This document shows, one piece after another, positions 23,901 through 34,316 of a stretch of 35,750 nt of DNA. A model generated the notes under the pieces. The model was not told where the DNA came from. It saw only the letters and a list, made by a program, of their open reading frames with translations, and did not search any database. The stretch's first letter is position 1. Each line of letters starts with the position of its first letter. The stretch is from NCBI GenBank assembly GCA_009746045.1, contig RPFO01001332.1:52501-88250 (forward strand), in the 5' to 3' direction. A program made the position numbers and the translations under genes. This DNA comes from Mesostigma viride. Its lineage: Eukaryota; Streptophyta; Mesostigmatophyceae; Mesostigmatales; Mesostigmataceae.

Positions 23901-26900
23901 GCAGTGGTGAGAATGAGCGCTGACGCGCGGTGGTGCCCGAGGGGCGTTGCTGCTGCTGACGATGATGTCGAGGGGGTCAGCTTAAGGCTGTTCTGCTGCT
24001 TGAAGCTACGCAGCACCGACTGTTTGGGGGGGGGGGAGAGGCGAAGGGTGGAGGGAGTGCAATGGAGAGGGGCGGGGTGGAGCCAAGAAGGGCAGGGTAA
24101 GGAGCGGAGGGATGGGGCAACAAGACAGTGAGGTGGTTAGGTAGGGGACAGGAAGCATTTGTCACCTTGTCAATGTGAGGGCGCGTAAGCGCAGGTATTG
24201 CCACATGGCCTGTTGGCCAGCCGACGACAACAACAACAAAAAGTATCCAACCAGCCATACATCATCGAAAGCTAGACCCACAATTGAAAGTGAACAAAAA
24301 CACAACATTTCATGGTCACATGCCTCCTTCCACAGGCAGGCAGCAAGCGGCCCGAAAAAAGGACTTTACCGTGGAATGCAACAATACGATAAGCATGCGT
24401 GGTGTGATGCATACCGTCTATGATGCATACCGTCTATGATGCATACCGTCTATGATGCATACCGTCTATGATGCATACCGTCTATGATGCATACCGTCTA
24501 TGATGCATACCGTCTATGATGCATACAGTCTATGATGCATACCGTCTATGATGCATACCGTCTATGATGCATACAGTCTATGATGCATACGGTCTATGAT
24601 GCATACCGTCTATGATGCATACAGTCTATGATGCATACCGTCTATGATGCATACCGTCTATGATGCATACAGTCTATGATGCATACAGTCTACCCCTGAG
24701 CAACGCATTCACTGGTGTTTCGGCTCACAAAAGTGAACACGAAAAGCAGAGAAAAATTGATCGCAGCGACAATATTTGCCTTGTAGTAGTTACAATAGTT
24801 ACATAGTTAGGTACATGGTTAGTTACATACTTACATTGTTAGTTAACTGTTTATCTGCATCGGGCATTCATATTTGCTGGTAAGGTGCTAGTTGTAATCA
24901 TCACCAGCATCCATCGCATCCTCTCAACAGCTGGAAAACCAAATTCAACTCACCGACCATAATGAGGTACTATAGCACTAACGAAGACACTGACCCTGCG
25001 ATAATGAGACCCTGTCGCACTGACAATGACAATGACCGCGTCATCCCTATCAATCCCCACCACCAAAGTTGGCTTCTATGAGTATTAAGTCCTGGTAGGG
25101 CCGCACAATGACCGCGTCATCCCTATCAATCCCCACCACCAAAGTTGGCTTCTATGAGTATTAAGTCCTGGTAGGGCCGCACAATGACCGCGTCATCCCT
25201 ATCAATCCCCACCACCAAAGTTGGCTTCTATGAGTATGAAGTCCTGGTAGGGCCGCACAATCCCGTGTTCTCCCTATCAATCCCCACCACCAAAGTTGGC
25301 TTCTATGAGTATTAAGTCCTGGTAGGGCCGCACAATCCCGTGTTCTCCCTATCAATCCCCACCACCAAAGTTGGCTCCTATGAGTATTAAGTCCTGGTAG
25401 GGCCGCACAATCCCGTGTTCTCCCTATCAATCCCCACCACCAAAGTTGGCTCCTATGAGTATGAAGTCCTGGTAGGGCCGCACAATCCCGTGTTCTCCCT
25501 ATCAATCCCCACCACCAAAGTTGGCTCCTATGAGTATTAAGTCCTGGTAGGGCCGCACAATCCCGTGTTCTCCCTATCAATCCCCACCACCAAAGTTGGC
25601 TTCTATGAATATTAAGTCCTGGTAGGGCCGCACAATGACCGCGTCATCCCTATCAATCCCCACCACCAAAGTTGGCTTCTATGAATATTAAGTCCTGGTA
25701 GGGCCGCACAATGACCGCGTCATCCCTATCAATCCCCACCACCAAAGTTGGCTCCTATGAGTATTAAGTCCTGGTAGGGCCGCACAATCCCGTGTTCTCC
25801 CTATCAATCCCCACCACCAAAGTTGGCTCCTATGAGTATTAAGTCCTGGTAGGGCCGCACAATCCCGTGTTCTCCCTATCAATCCCCACCACCAAAGTTG
25901 GCTCCTATGAGTATTAAGTCCTGGTAGGGCCGCACAATCCGGTGTTCTCCCCAACCCCCCCCCAAAAAATTCTAACACATGCAAGTACACGGCTCCTGAC
26001 ATCACCCCGCATGCCACCACGCCCACACCCACGAATTATACGCCCACACCCAAGAACGACACGCCCACACACAAGAATGGCACGCCCACGCACTAGAACG
26101 ACACGCCCACACCCAAGAACGACACGCCCACACCCACGAATGGCATGCCCACACACAAGAACGACACGCCCACGCACAAGAATGGCACGCCCACACACAA
26201 GAATGATACGCCCACACACTAGAACGACACGCCCACACACAAGAATGGCACGCCCACGCACAAGAATGGCACGCCCACACACAAGAATGGCACGCCCACA
26301 CACAAGAATGGCACTCCCACACACAAGAACGACACGCCCACACACAAGAACGACACGCCCACACACAAGAACGGCACGCCCACACACAAGAATGGCACTC
26401 CCACACACAAGAACGACACGCCCACACACAAGAACGGCACGCCCACACCCAAGAACGACACGCCCACACACAAGAATGGCACGCCCACACCCAAGAACGA
26501 CACGCCCACACCCAAGAACGACACGCCCACACACAAGAATGGCACGCCCACACACAAGAATGATATAACCACACACAAGAACGACACGCCCACACCCAAG
26601 AACGACACGCCCACACCCAAGAACGACACGCCCACACACAAGAATGGCACGCCCACACACAAGAATGATATAACCACACACAAGAACGACACGCCCACAC
26701 ACAAGAACGACACGCCCACACACAAGAACGACACGCCCACACCCAAGAACAACACGCCCACACACAAGAATGGCACGCCCACACACAAGAATGATATAAC
26801 CACACACAAGAATGATATAACCACACACAAGAACGACACGCCCACACACAAGAACGACACGCCCACACCCAAGAACGACACGCCCACACCCAAGAACGAC

Positions 26901-29309
26901 ACGCCCACACCCAAGAACGACACGCCCACACCCAAGAATGGCACGCCCACACCCAAGAATGATACAAATATCCCCATTTGCTACCCCCGCCTCAACCCCC
27001 CCTCCCTCCTCATCCTACACATCGCCAACATGCCATGACCAAAATGCTTTCGAGTCCCTGCCGTATGGGGAGGCACGTTCAACATGGACGAACACACGAG
27101 TGGGTGAATGGACATGCCACTCTCCCAAAGTCACGACCAACTGCAACCCCCCCACACACACTCCCCGCAATCTTTACCTGGTCCTTGTACATGGCCAACA
27201 TCCGGTCCTTGTCCTTGCCCCCCCCATTCGCCCTCCGCGCCAGGCTGCTCGCCCGGCCGCTGGTGCCACTACTACTAGCATCCCCACGCCCACTCGTATA
27301 ACTGATGCTCGCATCTCCCCGCCGGTCGCCCCCGCCCCCGAAACTGTATGCGCTGCGCTCCAGAGTGCGCTCTCCCGGCCGGTCACCGGATGCCAGCAGC
27401 GCCGCGGCCACAGAGGCCCCTCGGTACATCAAGGAGGGAATCACCGGGGCAACATCCGCGTCCTCGAGTCCCACATCCAAATGCCGGCGCCGTGCGGGGC
27501 CCCGACCCTCCCCCGCAGACCCCCCCCCCCGCGTCCCAGCGGCACTACTGCTACCGCTACTGCTGCTGCCGGCACCTGGTGTGCCCCAGTTTGCGCGCCC
27601 ACTGCCCACGGAACCCGACGAGGCCGCGCGCGTGCTCGAGGCGCCGCCGCCAATGCGTGCCGTCCAGGGCGAATACGGGCTGACTCGGCCCGCGTTGCTG
27701 CCCGGCCCCATGCCCACGGTGGGGGAGCCGGCCGCGAACTCGCCCGCATGCGTCACATGGCGGTCCCCCAGCCGCGATGACATGCTCCACGTGGCCATCG
27801 GGGACATAGAGCCACTACCGTGGGGGCTGTCCGGGTTGTTGTCGCTACTGCCCGCATAGACAGCCGGCATGCCTCCACGGTGGTACCCCTCGTGGGCACT
27901 GCGCGAGGCAGAATGCGCCAAGTGTCCGGGGGAGCTCACCCGCGATGACAGCGAGGGAGGGGAGCTGGGCCGTAGCCCCGATGAGGGTGGCGAGCTGGGG
28001 CGTAGCCCGCTCAGAGGGGACGGTGGCGAGTGGGCACCGGGGGCATCCATCCACGCGGAGACGTCGATGCCTTGGCCCGATGGCAGCGAACGGCTGCGCA
28101 GCGGGGATTCCGAGAGCGACAGGCCCAGCGGGGGCGGGGTGAGGTCACCCGCGTGGGGGCCTGCCCGTGACGATGGCTCCGCGGTCCCAGCAGCGCTGGA
28201 GCCCATGTGGTGGAACCCGGCGGCGATGGCAGGGATGGTGCTCTTGCCGGGCGCAGCATGGGGCCCTGGGTGGCGGTGGGAGCGGTTGGGTGTTTGGGAG
28301 TGGTTGGGTGACCATGTTTGGGTGTTCGCGCAGGCAGGGTGTTTGGGCGCCTTTTGGTGAGCATGTTTTCGATGTGGTGAGTTGGTTGCGTTCAAGGCTC
28401 GCATGCAAGAGGGGGGGGGGGGGGGGGGGAAGAGCGAAACGGTTTCAGAAACAGAAAAATGGCCATAAGATTGGGGCAACAAAAGCTGAGCAAGGGGGAT
28501 GTGAATTGAGCAATAGGATTAAAGCAATACAACAAGGGCCAAAATAAGTTTCAGCAATAAATTGCTATTTTGGACGACATGCATTGGGCAGTGATTTGGG
28601 CAGTTCTGTCACAAGAATTGCCGTGGAACACAAAGCCATCTAAGAAGCTTTCTCGCGTTTTTGTTAACCTGAACGAAGGCAACAGGATGAAAAGAAGAAG
28701 CAGTCAACGTGCTTTTTCATAAGCGCTTGCCGATTTCGAAACTTGAACTAGTCTAGGACTCTCTGCCTTCTTGCGATAAAAAGTGGGCGCTTAACGATGG
28801 AAGTTCTGCTTTCTGTAAGCAACTCCCCTTACTTGAACAGACAACTTAACAATAGTGCATTTTTTTCAAAAGCAACGGCCTCGCCGTTCCTAAATGTCCT
28901 ATCCTTTGCACTTACCCGTTGCGCCCCACGCTTCCATGGGAGGCCGGAACATCCCACCATCCGAACGGAGACCGGATTCCCGCGTATAAACGCCAGTTGA
29001 CGAGCCCTGGTTCTTACCGGGCAATTCCGATTTTCTTCGAATTTTCTCCTTTGGGCGAATAGGTGACAATGGCGAAGACGGCTTTCCATCCGCGCGTAGG
29101 CAGTACAGAGGGGATTTTGGACTGCTAATCGCGTTCGATATACTGTCAATCACCCTCCTCCGCTCAGACACGTTTTCGAATTCAGCCTGAGGCGGTCCTG
29201 AGTTCCGAGGTAAGCCGGTACTGGTGGTTCGCAAGGGGCGAACGGAGAAAAGCTCCGACAAGTTTCGAGCGTTTTCTCCCTCCGCCCCGGCATCACTTGC
29301 GCCTACCAT
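14978..29309 (-). CDS. Giant (~3001-residue) disordered repeat protein, unknown function
   Basis: Five minus-strand exons are proposed: 29309-28916, 28265-27178, 24019-17630, 16724-15804 and 15190-14978. All junctions are GT..AG (donors GTAAGT, GTAAAG, GTACGC, GTGAGT) and the phases agree at each (1, 0, 0, 0), for 3001 codons plus stop. The start ATG has an in-frame TAG two codons upstream. The protein is rich in Ala, Ser, Gly and Asp and largely disordered. Ser-Pro motifs occur in the N-terminal exon (SSPKSPLY, SSPLSPIRPKEK) and densely in the last (SPMSPLSPLSPKSP). Residues 1350-1577 are a 10-residue tandem repeat, DGRAVVEDGA, followed by degenerate ESARG repeats. Four Ala/Val-rich hydrophobic stretches lie near 2018-2041, 2214-2236, 2549-2575 and 2769-2794. 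The most conserved-looking parts are the short terminal exons, including FVDVLDMGSMLQGL joined to AYDIGKKVPPERH. I recognise no domain. The Ser-Pro-rich ends would fit a phosphorylated scaffold or cytoskeletal protein, but that is a guess. Confidence 0.65.
15509..15540. repeat. C24 homopolymer followed by A8
   Basis: A run of 24 C and then 8 A lies in intron 4 of the giant minus-strand gene, where it reads as T8 G24 on the gene strand. Such tracts are length-unstable and prone to sequencing error. It lies too far from the acceptor to serve as its polypyrimidine tract. Confidence 0.9.
20774..21463 (-). repeat. 30-bp coding minisatellite, 23 units of DGRAVVEDGA
   Basis: Twenty-three nearly identical 30-bp units lie in exon 3 of the giant gene. 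Each encodes DGRA(V/A)VEDG(A/V), and a degenerate unit precedes the array. Variation is concentrated at two codons (GCC/GTC-type changes giving A or V), with one D-to-W and one V-to-I change. Every unit preserves the reading frame and no stop occurs. The opposite strand is also open through the array, as STTALPSAPS repeats, simply because the unit is a multiple of three and lacks stops on either strand. Confidence 0.95.
24405..24692. repeat. 16-bp tandem array, 18 units
   Basis: Exactly 18 copies of TGATGCATACCGTCTA occupy 288 bp. Only the eleventh base varies: C in most units, A in units 8, 11, 14, 17 and 18, and G in unit 12. Each unit contains the palindrome ATGCAT. The array lies about 390 bp upstream (genomic right) of the exon 3 acceptor, inside intron 2 of the giant minus-strand gene. 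Confidence 0.95.
25030..25951. repeat. 75/76-bp minisatellite, about 12 units of two subtypes
   Basis: Units begin at 25101, 25177, 25253 and so on to 25930, with partial units at both ends. Two subtypes differ in one block: type A has GACCGCGTCATC (76 bp) and type B has CCCGTGTTCTCC (75 bp). Their order from the left is A A A, five B, A A, B B and a partial B. Secondary differences (TTCTATG/TCCTATG, AGTATTAAG/AGTATGAAG) are shared among neighbours. The array is within intron 2 of the giant minus-strand gene. The minus-strand frame through it (about 25161-25580) is not considered coding. Confidence 0.93.
26019..26963. repeat. 21-bp minisatellite, 45 units
   Basis: Forty-five units of ACGCCCACACACAAGAACGAC and close variants fill 945 bp. 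Common variants are CACACC, GAATGGC and GATATAACC in place of the consensus words. Since 21 is a multiple of three and the unit lacks stops in several frames, long spurious frames of 7-residue repeats appear on both strands. The array lies in intron 2 of the giant minus-strand gene, about 215 bp after the exon 2 donor in transcript order. Confidence 0.95.
28411..28429. repeat. G19 homopolymer (C-tract on the gene strand)
   Basis: Nineteen consecutive G lie in intron 1 of the giant minus-strand gene, about 145 nt before the exon 2 acceptor in transcript order. On the transcript it is a C19 tract. Confidence 0.9.
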
Positions 29310-29944
29310 GTCCTATGGTCTATTTCAGCAAACATTCCCCATTGCTGGACTGCCAAGAGAACCACAGATAGACATCGCTTCCTTAAACCAGCTACACGTT
29401 CATAAAACCACTCGAAGAGCCAATTGCATCCCATGCTCGCGTTGCTTGCGCAAACGCACTAACATCCGGATCTCGACGAACCACGACTAGCGGCAACGTC
29501 AAGGCACCTTGTCAAATCCGTCGAATTGGAAATGCCGTTTCCCAAATCTTTGCATCCTAGGAATACCGATGGCGGAGAAAGCGAGTACTAAAGATATACT
29601 CACGTCACGCACTGCCAGCCGCTGCTGCGTCTGGCGATAGTGCGCGCATTGCTTCCTTGTGCCACGAATATGGCTGACAGAAATAGTTACGGTGTGTTTT
29701 CAGCACTTCGTTTCACGTTGAGTGCGGCCACAGATCCACAGGCAAAGCACAGGCAAGCAGCCAAGCACGCTCGCGCATGAACGCAGCCCGTCATGATCTC
29801 CTGGATCTCCTGGACCGCTCGGGAAACGGCCAAGTGCCATGGGCATTTCCGATGCATGTACGGCTTGACCACGTGCGCATGCGCAGGACGGCCGCGGGTT
29901 TCCATACTGTAGATGGTCTTTACATGTACCCGATGGTCTTTACT

Positions 29945-30093
29945 CTTTACATGTAGGGAGATAGCAGCCACCCCTTGGGAAGTTGGGACTTCGGAAACGC
30001 CATTCAGGAAGATTGCCAAAACGAGCTTCACGGGATTCGCCTGCTTTTTTCTCAGGCAAGGGACGTTGTTTGGGTATATCCCTACATGTAAAG
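29945..30093. mobile_element. 149-bp inverted-repeat element, 15-bp perfect termini
   Basis: CTTTACATGTAGGGA at 29945-29959 is the exact reverse complement of 30079-30093. A partial extra copy (CTTTACATGTACCC) lies at 29918-29931. No clear target duplication is visible, so this could be a decayed MITE or an inverted repeat of other origin. It does not code. Confidence 0.5.
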
Positions 30094-30670
30094 ATAACAT
30101 ATGAAAGATTATGCAATTATTAGACCACAGAGGTGGAAATGAGTATCAGCAAATCCAGAATGAAGGTAGTCACAAAATGAAGGGACGTTGTTATGCTTTG
30201 AGAGCTTTCAAGTGCGGAAAGTTGCTACTTGCTTCACGACGACGGTCAGTCTGTCGTCAGTCCAAACTGACGCCGGTTACCCGACAGATTTTCAAAGTGA
30301 CTCCAATCGTTGGTCCTTCATGATAGTTACTTGGATATTTTACTACGATAGTACGGTAACAAAGACCACCAATTAGTAGGTAAATGCATCGTCGATCGCA
30401 GCCGAAATTCGGTCATAATGCTCCCGTCCATCCGCTGTTACGCCCCGAAACTCAAAGCGCTGCAAAGCATGAAGCAGCTGCGTAAAACAACGTGTTGCAT
30501 GCAAGCTCTGAAGCTAGGGCTTAAGGCTAAGCTCCATCTAAACGTGCGACACAGAAACGTACACACACAGAAACGTAAATCCTACAGACGCCGGTTTGCG
30601 GCCAGCCTCAGCACGGACTGTTGTATATCAAGTAACGTGCGTGTTTGCAACTTGCCCGTTGAAACTCTAC

Positions 30671-30863
30671 GGCGGAGCCAATTTTCGGAAGAACCTCACC
30701 CTTATGCTTGCAAATTCGGGACAAATTCGGTGGATGTATGTATGTATGGATGGATGGATTGACGGATTTTCATCCCCTATTCCTATGTTTTCTCACGTGT
30801 ACGGCCTTATAAGCTTCGCCAATTCTGGCGAACCTAACGGTTCTTCCGAAAATTGGCTCCGCC
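30671..30863. mobile_element. 193-bp MITE-like element with 25-bp perfect terminal inverted repeats
   Basis: The 25 bases at 30671-30695 (starting GGCGGAGCCAATTTTCGG) are the exact reverse complement of 30839-30863. The internal 143 bp are unrelated to each other and do not code. I see no convincing target duplication. The element ends 104 bp before the LSM3 start codon, so it lies in or at the edge of the LSM3 promoter or 5' UTR. Perfect termini suggest recent insertion or maintained structure. Confidence 0.7.
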
Positions 30864-30967
30864 AGATAACGCACACAGAGGTGGAGGGCGCGAGCCAGGA
30901 AATGCGTGCATAATTTCACATCGACTTGATTGGATTAGGTGGCCCGCTAGATCGATTTTGCGCCAGA

Positions 30968-32957
30968 ATGGCTTCCGAAGCTGCACCAGTCGTAGAGGAG
31001 AACTCTGTAAAAGAGCCCCTCGACCTTATCCGGCTAAGTTTGGATGAAAGAATTTACGTGAAGTTGCGTAACGACCGCGAGCTGCGAGGGAAGCTGCATG
31101 TAAGCTTCCTCGCTTGCCTGAGTTGCATGGCTAAGCTACCCACGTCATTCTTGCCAGATGGCTGTCGTGCAAGTTGGTCTTCGCCGTTGCATCTTTGCCT
31201 TGGTTAGGCGTCTAGCTTACTACTCGCGAGGCCTTCTCTCCCCTATCTGGCCTGCAGGCGTACGACCAACATCTGAATATGATTTTGGGAAACGTGGAGG
31301 AGGTGGTGAAGACCGTGGAGATCGATGACGAGACTTATGAGGAAATTATCAAGGTGCGAACTTTGCCGTTAGTCGCCCTGATGCTTGCATCGCGGGACAT
31401 GCCCGGCTCACTGTGATAGGAGCTTGTTTCACCCGATAAACGGTTACCTGTTGTCGTGTTGTCACGGCATGTGGTGGGTTGGCATTGACGATTGTAACCC
31501 AGTTAAGCGAGGATCACCCCAGCAGGTTGGAAAATCCTGAAGCACGAAAGCCTGCGATTGAGTTGCAGCCAGGACTTGCTCCCTGCAATCGCACCCTTTA
31601 GTGCAGACACGGTTGCACCCACATTAAGAAGGTGTGTGGTGGGCAGGGTGGCCTAGGGATGAGTATCTTCTTTGCGCGGGTGTTTCTAATCCGCATACTA
31701 GGCAGTGGTCTGTTTTTCTCATCTGGTTAACGTGCCCATTATCTGTGGTATGCGCTTCTGTCTATGCAGGCATGTGTGTGTGTTTGCAAATGCGTGTGCG
31801 TGCTGCTTGTAATTCTGTGATCTGTCACGGACATGCCTGCTCGGCTACAGCGGCTCGGTGATCTGCCCATAGAGGAACATTACACTCCAATAGAGGCACA
31901 CATGTACTCACTCACGACTGGCATTCATCGCGGGCACATCGGCTCTGGCCCATGGAACCGCCAAGGAAGGCACGCATGAACTTATTAGCTTGGCATTCGT
32001 CACTGCCACGCAAAAAGCTGTATTAGTTGGCGGCTGTCCTCATGACAGCACTGCTTGCAGTGGAGAGGATCGACGTCGGATTCTTGTTCACAGGTATCGA
32101 ATCCTGGGTCCAATCGGCTCCAATCGAGGCCTTCAGCCTGTGCTAGTTTCTTCTGCTCATGTTCTGACGTTTCATGTCGACGCAATGGTGAAGTGCTGGA
32201 AGCATGGTTGAGTGCTCTCGCGCGATGCTGGCGCGCGTGTGCACCCCCTGGGACCATGTAACCGTTGCAACCGTTGTAACCGTTGTTATTCCCGTGATGG
32301 TGTGAATTTTCTTCATCTCAAGTGGGCATGTGGCCTACAGGCAATGGCAGTTCCTCAAACATCGGTGTAACTAGCAAAGTCGCTGTCAAAGTCGCTGCGG
32401 CGATATCCACCCTCCCCTCATTTAGTACCCTCATTCTCACCCTCTATACCCACCCTCCCCTCTAGTGTGGCACGGGAAGGCAAGGATGTGGCGTACAGCT
32501 TGTGCGCTAATGGCAGGCGGGCTCGGGTGGCAAGACTGATCTCATGCCCGCTGCCTTCTCCTCTATCCGCTTTCGCTCATACGTTACACTATAGTGACTA
32601 TACTATGTTATATGCTGATATTATATTATATTATACTATGTTATTTATTATACTATATTATATAGTATATTTACTCATATATTACACTATAAGACTGTAC
32701 TAGAGAATTTGAACGTAGCCACTGGGCTTGATCGCCCTGCAAGGCAAGGGATGTGTGACCATTGGCTTGTGCCCCCGCCGCCATGGGCACCTCATTCCAT
32801 GGCCTGAGCCGCTGCGTGTTGTCGCGGTGTCACCCACCCATGTTGCCCTTTCCACCCCCCACCCACCTCCCTGCAGACGTCCAAGCGCGTGCTTCCGTAC
32901 CTGTTTGTGCGGGGGGATGGCGTGATTCTGGTGTCGCCCCCGCTGCGCACCTCGTGA
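30968..32957 (+). CDS. LSM3: U6 snRNA-associated Sm-like protein LSm3
   Basis: Three exons, 30968-31099, 31258-31353 and 32877-32957, join in phase 0 to give 102 residues, the usual length of LSm3. LSm3 is a subunit of the nuclear LSm2-8 ring, which binds the 3' end of U6 snRNA, and of the cytoplasmic LSm1-7 ring in mRNA decapping and decay. The Sm1 motif spans exons 1-2 ([20 protein letters not shown], then [17 protein letters not shown]) and Sm2 is in exon 3 ([16 protein letters not shown]). [10 protein letters not shown] leads into Sm2, as in LSm3 of other eukaryotes. Introns are 158 and 1523 bp. The donor of exon 2 is GTGCGA, weaker than the GTAAGC of exon 1. A TGTAA word, a polyadenylation signal in green algae, lies about 40 nt after the stop. 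The start is the only ATG fitting the family N-terminus. Confidence 0.97.
32575..32705. repeat. AT-rich patch in LSM3 intron 2
   Basis: About 130 bp of TATA/TTATA-rich sequence is bounded by the imperfect direct repeat CTCATACGTTACACTATAG (about 32577) and CTCATATATTACACTATAAG (about 32673). It contrasts with the GC-rich flanks. It could be a decayed insertion or a replicated simple sequence. It has no coding content. Confidence 0.55.
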
Positions 32958-33969
32958 GACCCGCGCCTTACCATGAAAGGCGGGGTGAATGGCCTTGTAA
33001 TGAAAGGCGGGTGAAAGGCAGGCACGCGGGCGCGCCTTGACCCCTGCTCTGCTGGGAGAACGGAACGGATTCAGCCAAAAAGGAGGGACTTCCTGCTCGT
33101 CCGAAGCAAGAGGTCGTTGTATACGTGGCACGCAGCAGGGCGGTGGCTGTGCACGAAGGGGATGTTGCCTGCAGGGGATCGCTGTCGTCGAGTATTCGTC
33201 GCGTGAGGCGGCCAGGGGGATCGATGTAGCTGGCGATGTTGGGGTTGCTTCCACCCCCGTGATGGACCTGCAACAGAAAGGAGGCCAAGTCGGTGTCACG
33301 GCAGCCAGCCCGTGCCTTGGTTGGTGTTTGATCATGGTGCTGTCTGGGAACACGGGCAACAACATGACCTGGATGCGCCTGAACAACTAACAACCTCTGC
33401 ATCGTACCAAGGGATAGGACTGCGATGCTCCAAATTTCTGGCCTGTGCTGGTTGTCTCGTGGATATCATGTGATTTGGTATTGCTGTATCGTGAAGCAGA
33501 CTACTGCAGGGCTTGGCTATCGTGGTTTGGTGGGTCCGGGTGCTAGTTACATTAAAGCTGGATGTATGACTATACCTAGGTGCCTCATGCATTGTGGCAC
33601 TCAAGGCGCATTTCGTGACAAAATTTGGCAATGCCAGTGCCAGTGCCCCCAATTGTAAGTATGCTACGGATCAAATGCTACGGTTGCGGGGCTTGGGTGC
33701 ATGCGTCTTTTTTTCCAGGAGTCCCTTGCAGGTAGCAGTGCGTCGGGTTTCAAAAGTCTTTTAGTGCTTTTGGATTTACCCACGAGCATGATGCCATGCA
33801 CACAAGGATACTGGCACCGCATCTCTATATCAAAGTATAATTTGGTAAACGTGCTGTTTTTGAAATTTTGAAAACAATTTGAAACAGTTTACTTGTGGTT
33901 GGATCGGTTATCATGATCAATATGTTTTGTGATGCATGCATGCACGGAAATCAAGCTCAATGAAAAAAT
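32958..33969. other. Sequence downstream of LSM3, no confident gene
   Basis: I cannot support a complete gene here. Just after the LSM3 stop are short AAAGGCGGGTGAA-like direct repeats (about 32978-33016). A possible coding trace is at 33177-33280, where an acceptor-like CCTGCAG is followed by an open frame starting GIAVVEYSSREAAR, similar to the RNP1 region of an RRM. The rest of an RRM is not found nearby, so it is left unassigned. Confidence 0.3.
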
Positions 33970-34058
33970 TTCTATGTAGATGCACCTTGATATTCTATGT
34001 AGATGTACATTGATACTCTATGTAGATGTACATTGATATTAATTAATTAATTAATTAG
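33970..34058. repeat. 23-bp triplication followed by (AATT)n
   Basis: Three tandem copies of TTCTATGTAGATGTACATTG plus ATA (33970-34038) are followed by AATT units and then the CTCGTGCTCCCGTTG..GGGAGTCACGGAG block also found near 10690. The AATT tail next to that block marks another decayed retroelement end. Confidence 0.8.
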
Positions 34059-34316
34059 ACTCGTGCTCCCGTTGGGGAGTCACGGAGCATTAACCCCGAT
34101 GGATGGATGGATGCAAACAATCCTACCGGTCTAATCTATCTACAACATCAAGCCAACTAGTCTTAGCTCTCTACCCTAGGGGACCTGCACATCAATCCGA
34201 CGCCGCGCCAAAGTTGTGCGCGAAAATTCCGGGGAAAATTTGACGAAATTCGGTGCGCGCGGGAGATGTTGAGTGCAAATTGCAGTGCGAAGGCTATGGT
34301 AGCGTGAAAATTTATT

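Larger units (their letters stand above)
29310..30967. other. Divergent intergenic spacer between the giant gene and LSM3
   Basis: This 1.66-kb spacer separates the start codons of two divergently transcribed genes and should contain both promoters. I see no supported coding exon; open frames here (for example 29687-30100 minus) lack coding character and splice partners. It holds two small inverted-repeat elements, described separately, and short ACAC and TGGATGGATGGA repeats near 30550 and 30750. Confidence 0.5.

Noticed and set aside
24405-24692. CRISPR-like appearance of a regular short repeat
   Set aside because: Units are directly adjacent without spacers and the context is eukaryotic.
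25161-26032. Minus-strand frames with repeated LWWWGLIGRTRDCAALPGL
   Set aside because: These are translations of the 75/76-bp minisatellite within an intron. They lack a unique N- or C-terminus and the mixed 75/76-bp units break the frame.
25914-26977. Long minus- and plus-strand frames of 7-residue repeats (SFLGVGV, RPHTRMA)
   Set aside because: They arise from a 21-bp array without stops, located inside an intron. Several frames on both strands are open equally.
29687-30100. 137-codon minus-strand frame in the divergent spacer
   Set aside because: It has no recognisable motif and no splice partner, and it overlaps an inverted-repeat element.
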